Assembly (NCBI GenBank): GCA_003149065.1
Contig: QGFZ01000002.1
Coordinates: forward strand, 620,001 to 684,000
DNA length: 64,000 bases
Reading direction: 5' to 3'
Origin: Ruminococcaceae bacterium R-25
GTDB taxonomy: Bacteria > Bacillota > Clostridia > Saccharofermentanales > Saccharofermentanaceae
Below, piece after piece: positions 41,968 through 49,923 of the stretch. Position 1 is the first letter of the stretch, and each line of letters begins with the position of its first letter. A program made the position numbers and the translations under genes. The notes below the pieces were generated by a model. That model saw nothing but the letters and a program-made list of their open reading frames with translations. It did no database searches and was not told the origin of the DNA.

Positions 41968-44900
41968 ATGGCTACCTTAACAAGGCTTGCAAGCACGCTT
42001 ACAGCGCGTTTTTTTCCTTCCAGCTCGCTTACTGATGCGTTCTATCTTGACGGAAGACTTTGCGGAAAGAGAGAATCCAGACAGGCTGATATTACAATCG
42101 ATAAAGATGAGAGAGGCTTTTTCTTCTCACTGTTTACACATCCCAAGATAGAAGGTTTTGAACCCGGATCCATTCCGCCGTTTGAACCCCAGCTCCGCGG
42201 CCTTTGCAACGAAGTTAAGAGCGGTCATAAAGAAATCGATGCCATGATCGAGAAGTTCCTTTCAACAGCAGTTGAAGTTGCAGGGACTACAAAGCTCATG
42301 GACAACGAGGTCAGAGATCCCTATTTCTCAGGTGTTATCGTCAGGGATTCCGAAGCTTTTGCAGTTACGATCGGCGGCGGCCTTGCATTCCTCTACAGAG
42401 ATGACACAATGTTCCCTCTCACAGACGCAGGCATTCCGATGGAACCCATCGATGCTTACGGCAACAGAGTAGGCGACTTCCAGTATTACTGCTCTTCAAA
42501 GACAGCTAATGCTCTTTGGTCCAATTTCTTCACACTCACACCTGATGACTGCATCATCCTCTGCAACAAGGCTGTTTACGATGCTTTGGGACAGAGGGAG
42601 ATCTTAAGGATCCTCACTGATGCCGAAGACCAGTGTGATGCTGCAGGATTGATCCTTACACAGGCTTCCGCAAGAATGCCCAACACACCTATGCAGATCT
42701 CCATCTCATTCGTTGAGAGCGTTACCAAGGAAGAGAAGAGAGGTCTTTTCGGCAGAAAGAAGAAGAAGGACGATTACGACAGCGAGAGCCATGAACTCTT
42801 GGAATCCACTGTTGAAGGTGGTATGGTAGGCGCAGCTGCAAAGGCTATTGCTGATGCAGGTTTCGTAAGCCTTACACCTGATGCTCCTGTCGTTGTTCCC
42901 GGTGCAGATGCTGTTATCCCTGCTGACGGAAGCGTTTCTTTCGGCGATAAGGCAGACCAGCAGGAAGCTCAGAAGATCCCGGAGAACGCTCCTGAATTCC
43001 CTGATAAGAAAGAACCTCTCGAAGAGCTTTCAGCTGAAGATGCAATGAGAAAGATCTTTGGAGAGATGAAGGAATCAGCGATCAGCGATTCTGCTGCAGC
43101 TGCAAAGGCTGAAGAAGCTGCCGCTGCTGAGTCGCCGTTCGTTTTCAATATCGAAGACGCAAGCGTATCTTCTGAACCGAAGGCAGCTGAAGAAAAAGCA
43201 GCACCTGCAATGGAGACAGTTTCCAAGACTGAATTTACTCCCGATGCATCTGACGATTCACCGACAAAGCCGGTAACTGATATCAACTCGCTCCTTTTCA
43301 GCGCAGGCGGTTCAGGCATCCTCGCACAGGCACTCAATGAATCTAAGGAAAAGTCAGCCGTTAAGGAGACTTTGATCTCAGATCTCAAGGAAGAACCTGT
43401 AATTCCGGTCGTTGAAGCACCTGTAGTTGCTCCGGCAGCTCCTGTGGCAGCTCCTGTAGCGGCTCCTGTAATCGAGCCTGCTCCTGCTGTGGTTCCTCCG
43501 GCACCTGCAGTTGTTAACAAAGCTGAAGAGATCGTTTTTGCACCCGGCGAAGTAAAGGTCGATGCAGGTTCTGCTGATGTTACGGCAAATGTTGAAGATA
43601 CATTCGATCCTTACGGCAAGACAAACGTACAGGATCTCAAGAATACAGCACCGCTCGTATTCGGTGAGGACGTAGCTCCCAAGGCTGAGCCCGTTCCTTC
43701 CGAAGAGGCTTCTTCTATTCCTGTTCCCGAATTCGAGATCAAGGAAGAAAAGCCTGAGATCAAGGAAGAAGATAAGCTCGACGTCGATTTCCCTGAAGTC
43801 GAAAAGCCCGTTGAGCCTGCTGCACCCGCAGCATCTGCAGCTCCGGCTGAGCCTGTTGCTCCCGTTATCGAAGAAGTAGTTCCTCAGGCAGCACCTGTTA
43901 TTGCTTCTTCACCTGATGACATCATTCTTCCTTTCGGTGATCCCGCATTTGCTATTGGAGCTGAAGAAGGAGTACAGGCTAAGGCTGATGATATTCCTCA
44001 GATGCCCCTCTACGACTCTGATAACTACAACAATCCGGTAAATGCTGTCGGATCTGAACAGAATATTTCTGAACCTTTTAATAACGCTTCTGTATATGGG
44101 GATTATACTGGCGCTGAAGCTCCTTCGGAGGTACCGCCTTATCAGCCTTATGGTGCGGAAGCATTCTCGACTGCCGATCAGAGCAGTTATGGCACATATG
44201 GCAATCAGAATGTATATATGCAGGGAGGTGTACCAATGGATAACAACGGATATCCTGAAAACGGAAATGCTGACAACGGATACGTTCCGGGTTACGACCA
44301 AGCTCCTGTTGGCGGCTTTGGCGAATATCCCCAGGAAGGATATCAGAATCCTCAGGAGGGATATCAGAACCCTGAAGCCGGACAGTACTATCAGCAGGAA
44401 GCAGCACCTCAGAGCGGTTATACCGATTATTCAGCACAGCCCCAGCAGGGATTCGGCGATGAATATGCACAGCCTCAGGCTTCCGCTTCTTCTTCATCTT
44501 CACTCGATGAAGAGTGGTTCAACAATATCCTTGGCGTTGACGACAGCGGCCAGGTCTATGGCGGAGAACAGACATTCGGTTACAGCGCACCTGTTGAGAC
44601 TCAGCAGCCTGCACCTATGCCTGATCCTGTTCAGCAGGCTCAGTATACAAATCCCGGACAGACTTCTTACAGACCTTCAGGTTCCGGCCCGAACAACAAC
44701 GGCAAGCCTCAGGGCAGCAGCCCCCGCCCGGCAGCTTCTCCCGCAAAGAGCGGAAACGGCGGCAACGGCGGCGGAAAGAAAGTCAAGCTCAACCGCAATG
44801 GTTATATGTTTATTGCGTTCCTCGCGATCCTTTTGATCTGCATCATCGTTGTTGTATCACTGATCGCAAGGGGCTGCAGCAAGAACAAGAAGCCCGCTGA

Positions 44901-45303
44901 GACAGTTCCTTCGACATCTTCTGAAGAGGTCACAACACCGCCTACGACAACAACCACACAGGCAACTTTACCTGATGCTTCTGCTCCTATCGGTTATTTC
45001 TGCTTCTCAGAATACACTGGCTACAGAACATGGTGGGATGTATTCCATTATGTATACGGCATCGATATCGATAAGAACAACGACCCGAGGATCTCGATCA
45101 TCATTACATACAACAAGCTCGATCCTGCTACATATACAGGACCTAACCCCGGAGACAGACTCCTCTTACCTCCGCTTGGTGTAATCACAGGTGAGATCCC
45201 GAATACCTGGAGCGCAGGTGGTGCAACGACTGGCGGCGGCGACGCTACATCAGCTACGACGACCACCCAGGCTGAGGTCAACAGCTCGATCCACCTCACG
45301 TAA
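41968..45303 (+). CDS. Giant single-pass protein: PP2C-like cytoplasmic domain, disordered linker, TM helix, extracellular LysM-like domain
   Basis: 1111 residues from ATG 41968. Residues about 1-255 resemble the PP2C phosphatase fold (AVTIGGGLAFLYRDDTMFPLTDAG, FTLTPDDCIILCNKAVYDAL, ILTQASARM). The metal-binding motifs GDSR and DNIT are not conserved, so it looks like a pseudophosphatase. About 265-660 is acidic and Ala/Pro/Glu-rich, with a PVAAPVAAP run. About 670-925 is rich in Gln, Tyr, Gly and Asn with short tandem repeats. One transmembrane helix (about 948-968, FIAFLAILLICIIVVVSLIA) is followed by a Thr-rich stretch and a C-terminal LysM-like module (WWDVFHYVYGID, IITYNKLDP, NPGDRLLLPPLG). 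The topology suggests a link between the cytoplasm and peptidoglycan. Function unknown. Confidence 0.75.
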   Translation: MATLTRLASTLTARFFPSSSLTDAFYLDGRLCGKRESRQADITIDKDERGFFFSLFTHPKIEGFEPGSIPPFEPQLRGLCNEVKSGHKEIDAMIEKFLSTAVEVAGTTKLMDNEVRDPYFSGVIVRDSEAFAVTIGGGLAFLYRDDTMFPLTDAGIPMEPIDAYGNRVGDFQYYCSSKTANALWSNFFTLTPDDCIILCNKAVYDALGQREILRILTDAEDQCDAAGLILTQASARMPNTPMQISISFVESVTKEEKRGLFGRKKKKDDYDSESHELLESTVEGGMVGAAAKAIADAGFVSLTPDAPVVVPGADAVIPADGSVSFGDKADQQEAQKIPENAPEFPDKKEPLEELSAEDAMRKIFGEMKESAISDSAAAAKAEEAAAAESPFVFNIEDASVSSEPKAAEEKAAPAMETVSKTEFTPDASDDSPTKPVTDINSLLFSAGGSGILAQALNESKEKSAVKETLISDLKEEPVIPVVEAPVVAPAAPVAAPVAAPVIEPAPAVVPPAPAVVNKAEEIVFAPGEVKVDAGSADVTANVEDTFDPYGKTNVQDLKNTAPLVFGEDVAPKAEPVPSEEASSIPVPEFEIKEEKPEIKEEDKLDVDFPEVEKPVEPAAPAASAAPAEPVAPVIEEVVPQAAPVIASSPDDIILPFGDPAFAIGAEEGVQAKADDIPQMPLYDSDNYNNPVNAVGSEQNISEPFNNASVYGDYTGAEAPSEVPPYQPYGAEAFSTADQSSYGTYGNQNVYMQGGVPMDNNGYPENGNADNGYVPGYDQAPVGGFGEYPQEGYQNPQEGYQNPEAGQYYQQEAAPQSGYTDYSAQPQQGFGDEYAQPQASASSSSSLDEEWFNNILGVDDSGQVYGGEQTFGYSAPVETQQPAPMPDPVQQAQYTNPGQTSYRPSGSGPNNNGKPQGSSPRPAASPAKSGNGGNGGGKKVKLNRNGYMFIAFLAILLICIIVVVSLIARGCSKNKKPAETVPSTSSEEVTTPPTTTTTQATLPDASAPIGYFCFSEYTGYRTWWDVFHYVYGIDIDKNNDPRISIIITYNKLDPATYTGPNPGDRLLLPPLGVITGEIPNTWSAGGATTGGGDATSATTTTQAEVNSSIHLT
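44329..44370 (+). repeat. Tandem 21-bp coding repeat (PQEGYQN x2, then a decayed copy)
   Basis: Two 21-bp units (44329-44349 and 44350-44370) encode PQEGYQN twice and differ by three third-position bases. A third, decayed unit (PEAGQYY) follows. They lie in the Gln/Tyr/Gly-rich linker of the PP2C-like/LysM protein. Confidence 0.8.
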
Positions 45304-45341
45304 TCTTTGCCCAAACAGGGGACATAACAAAAACAATCAGA

Positions 45342-45381
45342 CCGCCTGCTCGTGTATTTCACGGCAGGCGGCTTGTTTTTT
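45342..45381 (+). terminator. Rho-independent terminator after the PP2C-like/LysM gene
   Basis: CCGCCTGC (45342-45349) pairs with GCAGGCGG (45364-45371), extended by CGTG/CACG, and a T-rich tail follows (45376-45381). Confidence 0.9.
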
Positions 45382-45404
45382 GGCTATTTAGTCAACTAAC
45401 TTTA

Positions 45405-45434
45405 TTACAAAAAGGTGACTTTCAAGTATATAAT
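45405..45434 (+). promoter_or_regulatory. Promoter of the serine operon
   Basis: TTACAA (45405-45410), an 18-nt spacer and TATAAT (45429-45434), 42 nt before the aminotransferase start codon. Confidence 0.6.
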
Positions 45435-45476
45435 GCTATTGCTCTAATAATAATGCGCGAAAAGAGGATCTCACAC

Positions 45477-46562
45477 ATGCATAAGAAACTGTTTATACCA
45501 GGTCCTATCGAGGTTTCCGATGATGTTTTGGAGAAGATGTCTACTCCTATGATCGGACACAGAACCAAGGATATGTCAGCTCTTCAGCAGTCTATTTCTG
45601 AAAAGCTCCAGAAGGTAATGATGACAAATAACACTATCGTTTTATCCACGTCATCAGGCAGCGGTCTTATGGAAGGTGCTGTAAGAAGCTTTACCAAGAC
45701 AAGAGCCGCAGTTTTCTCAATCGGTGCATTCGGTAAGAGATGGCACAAGATGTGCACATCCAACGGTATCGCAGCTGATCTTTTCGAGTCAGAGCTCGGT
45801 CAGCCTACTACACCTGAGATGATCGAGGCAGCTCTCTCAACAGGCAAGTACGACCTTATCACTATCACACAGAATGAGACATCAACAGGTATCCACAATC
45901 CCATGGATAAGCTCGCTGAGGTCTATAAGAAATATCCCGATGTCATCGTATGCGTTGACGCTGTTTCATCAATGGCAGGCGATTATATCCCTGTAGATGA
46001 GCTCGGTATCGACGTCTGCATCACATCAACACAGAAGTGCTTAGGACTTCCTCCGGGAATGGCTATCGCTTCAGTATCCGAGAAGGCCATCAAGAAGGCT
46101 GAGACAGTTGAGAACAGAGGTCTTTATTTTGACTATCTTGAACTCGTTAAGTTCGTTAAGGAAAAGCCTTACCAGTATCCTTCAACACCTTCCGAGTCAC
46201 ACATGTTCGCTCTTGATTACCAACTCGACAAGATCCTTGCTGAAGGTATCGAGAACAGATATCAGAAGCACGTAAAGCTTGCTAAGATCGCTCAGGATTG
46301 GGCAAGAGAGAATTGCGAACTCTATTCCAATCCCGAGAACCTCTCAGTTACAGTTACATGCGTAACAAATACTACAGGCATCCCTACATCAGATCTCATC
46401 AAGGCTATGGGTGAGAAGGGTTATCTCATGAGCAACGGTTATGGTCCTTTGAAGGACAAGACCTTCAGAATCGCTCACATGGGCGATCTCACAGAAGAGG
46501 AGCTTAAGACTTACTTAAGCGATCTCAAAGACACGATCGAAGAACTTAAAGCAAAAGCTTAA
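45477..46562 (+). CDS. Class V aminotransferase (AGXT type), probable phosphoserine aminotransferase
   Basis: 361 residues from ATG 45477, with AGAGGATC upstream; an in-frame ATG at 45453 has no ribosome site. The fold-type I PLP enzyme starts KLFIPGPIEVSDDVLEKM and has STSSGSGLMEGAVRSF, VCVDAVSSMAGDYIP and the lysine motif ITSTQKCLGLPPGMA. By sequence it belongs to the alanine-glyoxylate aminotransferase group rather than classical SerC. serA follows 36 nt later, and such pairs commonly make phosphoserine from 3-phosphohydroxypyruvate, so that is the best guess for its job. Confidence 0.9.
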   Translation: MHKKLFIPGPIEVSDDVLEKMSTPMIGHRTKDMSALQQSISEKLQKVMMTNNTIVLSTSSGSGLMEGAVRSFTKTRAAVFSIGAFGKRWHKMCTSNGIAADLFESELGQPTTPEMIEAALSTGKYDLITITQNETSTGIHNPMDKLAEVYKKYPDVIVCVDAVSSMAGDYIPVDELGIDVCITSTQKCLGLPPGMAIASVSEKAIKKAETVENRGLYFDYLELVKFVKEKPYQYPSTPSESHMFALDYQLDKILAEGIENRYQKHVKLAKIAQDWARENCELYSNPENLSVTVTCVTNTTGIPTSDLIKAMGEKGYLMSNGYGPLKDKTFRIAHMGDLTEEELKTYLSDLKDTIEELKAKA

Positions 46563-46598
46563 ATCTTATATAGAAGAATAATTACGGGGGGAACAACA

Positions 46599-48224
46599 AT
46601 GAAGATCCTTATCACAGAGAGCATCGCAGAAGAGAGCGTTCAGTACTTGAGAGACAGAGGCTACGAAGTAGAAGAATATCTGGGCCATTCTCAGGAAGAG
46701 ATCGAACAGTATATCAAGGGCTTTGATGCGATTATCGTAAGATCAGCTACAAAGATCAACGAAACACTTTTGAATAACGCTGACTGTCTTAAGGCAGTAG
46801 GCAGAGCCGGAACAGGTATCGACAACATTGATGTTAAGGCTTGTACAGAGCACGGCGTTATCGCTCTTAATACTCCTACAGCAAACAATATGGCAGCAGG
46901 TGAGCTCGCCGTAGGTCATGCATTCTCAATCTTCCGTAATCTCTGCGCAGCTAATGAAGGCGTTCACAACGGCGACTTCAGACGTGGCAACTGGGTAGGA
47001 ATCGAGCTCGAAGGAAAGACAGCAGGTGTTATCGGTTTGGGCCGTATCGGTTCTATCGTTTCCAGAAAGCTCAAGGGCGTAGGAATGAATGTTGTAGCTT
47101 ATGACCCTTATGTTCCCCAAGAGAAATTCGACAAGCTCGGAGTTACAAGATGCAAGACTCTTGATGAGCTCCTTCCTTTGTGCGATCTCATCACACTTCA
47201 CACACCTAAGACAAAGGAAACTTACGGCATCCTTTCCAAGGAACAGCTCTATAAGTGTAAGAGAGGTGTAAGGATCGTTAATGCTGCAAGAGGCGGTCTC
47301 GTAAACGAACAGGATCTTGCTGATGCTTTGTCTGAAGGCCAGGTTGCTGCAGCTGCAATCGACGTTTTCGATAAGGAGCCTTCTTACAACAAGGCACCCG
47401 GCGAGCAGGAGTACGATAACGTTCTCCTCCACGCTCCCCACTGCTACATCACACCTCACCTTGGTGCTTCCACAGTTGAAGCTACAGCTAAGGTAGGTCA
47501 GGGAATCGTTGAGCTTATCGATGGCGCTCTTAAGGGCGAGCTCGTTGCAGCTATCAACATGCCCCAGTTCTCCGGCAGCATCGAAGACATCAAGCCTTAC
47601 TGCTCACTCGCTGAGAAGATCGGCCGTATGTACTTCCAGGCTGAAGCAACACCTATTACAAAGGTTGAAGTAAGATACAGAGGCGAGCTTGCTGAGAGCA
47701 CCGGCACAGGCATCATCACACTCTCACTCATGATGGGCCTTTTGAAGGGTATGGGCAACGATCACGTATCTTACGTTAACGCACAGGAGTGCATGGCTGA
47801 GACAGGCATCGAAGTCGTTGAGACAAAGACAGAGTCTATCCAGAAGTACAACAACCTCATCAACGTTAAGTTCGTTACAGAGGACGGCAGAGAGCTTAAG
47901 ATCAACGGTACAGTATTCGGACCTGACACAGAGGTTATCGTTTCCTTCTTCGGTTACGAGATGAACTGCCCTCTCTCTGATACAGTTCTCGCTCTCAAGA
48001 ACAACGATGTTCCGGGCGTAATCGGAAGGATCGCAACAGTTCTCGGAAGCCACAACATCAACATCGCTTCCATGCATTGGGGAAGAAAGAACCAGGATGG
48101 TTCTGATAACCCGCATGCACAGGCATTCGTTGCTATCGACCAGCCTGTATCCAAGGAGATCATTGACGAGCTTTCAAAGGCTGAGGGCGTACTCAAAGTA
48201 TCTCTCTTAGAGCTCGCTGATTAA
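46599..48224 (+). CDS. serA: D-3-phosphoglycerate dehydrogenase
   Basis: 541 residues from ATG 46599 after a GGGGGGAA site. It oxidises 3-phosphoglycerate, the first step of serine synthesis. The catalytic core has VGRAGTGIDNIDV, the NAD motif GVIGLGRIGSIVSRKL, NAARGGLVNEQDLADAL and the catalytic HLGAST. The long form includes an intervening (ASB) domain and a C-terminal ACT domain (NNDVPGVIGRIATVLGSHNI), which usually mediates serine feedback. It is in an operon with the aminotransferase. No terminator is visible before the next gene. Confidence 0.96.
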   Translation: MKILITESIAEESVQYLRDRGYEVEEYLGHSQEEIEQYIKGFDAIIVRSATKINETLLNNADCLKAVGRAGTGIDNIDVKACTEHGVIALNTPTANNMAAGELAVGHAFSIFRNLCAANEGVHNGDFRRGNWVGIELEGKTAGVIGLGRIGSIVSRKLKGVGMNVVAYDPYVPQEKFDKLGVTRCKTLDELLPLCDLITLHTPKTKETYGILSKEQLYKCKRGVRIVNAARGGLVNEQDLADALSEGQVAAAAIDVFDKEPSYNKAPGEQEYDNVLLHAPHCYITPHLGASTVEATAKVGQGIVELIDGALKGELVAAINMPQFSGSIEDIKPYCSLAEKIGRMYFQAEATPITKVEVRYRGELAESTGTGIITLSLMMGLLKGMGNDHVSYVNAQECMAETGIEVVETKTESIQKYNNLINVKFVTEDGRELKINGTVFGPDTEVIVSFFGYEMNCPLSDTVLALKNNDVPGVIGRIATVLGSHNINIASMHWGRKNQDGSDNPHAQAFVAIDQPVSKEIIDELSKAEGVLKVSLLELAD

Positions 48225-48265
48225 TAAACAGTTTAATTGAATTTCAGACCGCAGAGGTAACCCCA

Positions 48266-49315
48266 GTGAAATACCATTATTCGAGAAAAGAAGGTTGGCT
48301 GGGAAACCCCTGCGGTCTTGTTTATTTCAAAGGTAAATATCACCTTTTCTTCCAGCTTAATCCGTATCTTCCGAGATACGGCTTGATGCACTGGGGACAT
48401 GCAGTATCTGAAGACCTGATTTCCTGGGAAGAGTGCCCTGTGGCGATAAGTCCGGAAGAAGAGATGTGCTGCAATTCAGGATCTGCGATAGTTCACGATA
48501 ACAGGATATGGCTGTTTTATAATGCAACATCTTCTGATGGAAAAGAAACAATAAGGGCAGCATATTCTGAAGACGGCATTTGCTTTTCTAAAAGTGATAA
48601 GAACCCTATATCAGCCTCGCCTTTTGAAGGCAGTTCGAAATTCAGGGAACCATTTGTTTTTAAGTATAAAAACTCTTTCCGAATGATCGTCGGTGCAGGA
48701 AATGACGGCATAGCAAAGGTCCTCCAGTATGAATCTGATGACCTCATCAACTGGAATTACATGGGCGAGCTTCTGTCAGACGGAAGGTTTGGCAGCGTTA
48801 TCGAAGTGCCCCAGTTGGCAGAAGTCGACGGCAAATGGATCTTCATTATCCAGAGCGAGAGACATATACCTACCAAAGTCTTATTTGCTACAGGCGATTA
48901 TGACGGACATGAATTTGTTTTCGATGACGAAAAAGAGCCTTTTAAGCCAGTAGACCTTGGAGATGATTTTTTTAATCCCGTGATCTGCGAAGATGAAGAG
49001 GGCAGGAAGGTCTTAATGGCATGGATGTTCTCCATGAGGATGAATTCTTCTTCGATCTCTATCCCAAGAGAGTTATTCATATCGAGAAAGGGCGAAGTCT
49101 GTCTTATGCCTTACGGAGGCCTTAAGTCCAGACAGATCAGGGAAAGCCGCTTTGTAAGTTATGGTTCAGGCAGGCTCAGGGTCCAGTTTGAAGGCCGCAC
49201 TCTGTTTGACAAGGCATACAGGGAATGTCCCGAGATCAGTGTAATAGAAGACGTCGGAACCGTTGAAGTATTCTTGGACGGCGGCCGCGAAAACATATCC
49301 TTATATATCTGTTAA
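48266..49315 (+). CDS. GH32-like (beta-fructosidase fold) protein with altered active site
   Basis: 349 residues from GTG 48266 (AGAGGT upstream), shorter than most GH32 enzymes (about 450-550); the C-terminal beta-sandwich is reduced. Five-blade propeller phrases are clear: GLVYFKGKYHLFFQLNPY, MHWGHAVSEDLISWEECPVA and SGSAIVHDNRIWLFY. In GH32 the nucleophile is Asp in WxNDPNG; here the motif is WLGNPCG with Asn14 in its place. RDP is REP (127-129), and the acid/base Glu motif ExP is kept (E180). Ordinary retaining hydrolysis of fructosides is therefore doubtful. It lies 41 nt after serA and 5 nt before an RluA-like gene. No signal peptide is seen. Confidence 0.8.
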   Translation: MKYHYSRKEGWLGNPCGLVYFKGKYHLFFQLNPYLPRYGLMHWGHAVSEDLISWEECPVAISPEEEMCCNSGSAIVHDNRIWLFYNATSSDGKETIRAAYSEDGICFSKSDKNPISASPFEGSSKFREPFVFKYKNSFRMIVGAGNDGIAKVLQYESDDLINWNYMGELLSDGRFGSVIEVPQLAEVDGKWIFIIQSERHIPTKVLFATGDYDGHEFVFDDEKEPFKPVDLGDDFFNPVICEDEEGRKVLMAWMFSMRMNSSSISIPRELFISRKGEVCLMPYGGLKSRQIRESRFVSYGSGRLRVQFEGRTLFDKAYRECPEISVIEDVGTVEVFLDGGRENISLYIC

Positions 49316-49320
49316 AGTTT

Positions 49321-49923
49321 ATGTCGAAGATCTTAGCCGAAGGTAATGGATATCAGATCCTTTATAAAGAAAGAGGAGAAGACAGCGAGAAGATCGCTTC
49401 TTCTGGCATGGCATGCCTTTCAAGGCTCGATGTGCCTGTTCCCGGCATAATTGCTGCAGCTGATTCCGGCAAGAGAATAAGAGTATTAGATAAGAAATAT
49501 TTTCTCGTTTGTCAGGGAAGATTAGAGCCTGATGAAGGTATTATGGAAGACCTTCTTTTCCACGATTCCAGGAGTAACCGCACATTTCCCGTAAAGAGGA
49601 TGCGAAAAGGCGTAAAAGAAGCAAGATTAAGCTATAAGGTCCTTTCTTATAACGAAGAAAAAGATATGTCTTATGTGAAAGTTACTCTGGATACCGGAAG
49701 GACGCACCAGATAAGGACCCAGTTCGCATCGAGAAAACATCCTCTTGCAGGGGACGGCAAATACGGGAGCAGGATAAAATGCCCCATAGCTCTTGTCTGC
49801 GGTGAACTGACATACGACGAAGGAGAGGGGACTGATCCCTTCACTGTAAAGATCGATCCTTTAGAAGAACTTCCGATAGGATCGATCAGCCTAAAGAATT
49901 CGGTGTTACCTTATAAACCGTGA
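49321..49923 (+). CDS. Compact RluA-family pseudouridine synthase-like protein
   Basis: 200 residues from ATG 49321, without a good ribosome site (probably coupled to the gene before). RluA-type motifs: CLSRLDVPVPGIIAAA, which corresponds to HRLDxxTSGLLL and keeps the catalytic Asp (D37), LDTGRTHQIRTQFASRKHPLAGD, and KYGSRI. The roughly 40-residue stretch that normally precedes the RLD motif is almost gone, there is no S4 domain, and HRLD is changed to SRLD. It may still modify U to pseudouridine in tRNA or rRNA. Its 3' end overlaps the converging gene by 38 bp. Confidence 0.8.
   Translation: MSKILAEGNGYQILYKERGEDSEKIASSGMACLSRLDVPVPGIIAAADSGKRIRVLDKKYFLVCQGRLEPDEGIMEDLLFHDSRSNRTFPVKRMRKGVKEARLSYKVLSYNEEKDMSYVKVTLDTGRTHQIRTQFASRKHPLAGDGKYGSRIKCPIALVCGELTYDEGEGTDPFTVKIDPLEELPIGSISLKNSVLPYKP

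Noticed and set aside
42969-43520. A 183-codon minus-strand frame opposite the PP2C-like/LysM gene, rich in Gly/Ala/Thr
   Set aside because: It is the antisense of the Ala/Pro-rich linker and shows only low-complexity sequence.
44329-44370. CRISPR-like or mobile direct repeats
   Set aside because: The 21-bp units have no spacers and are in-frame amino-acid repeats inside a gene.
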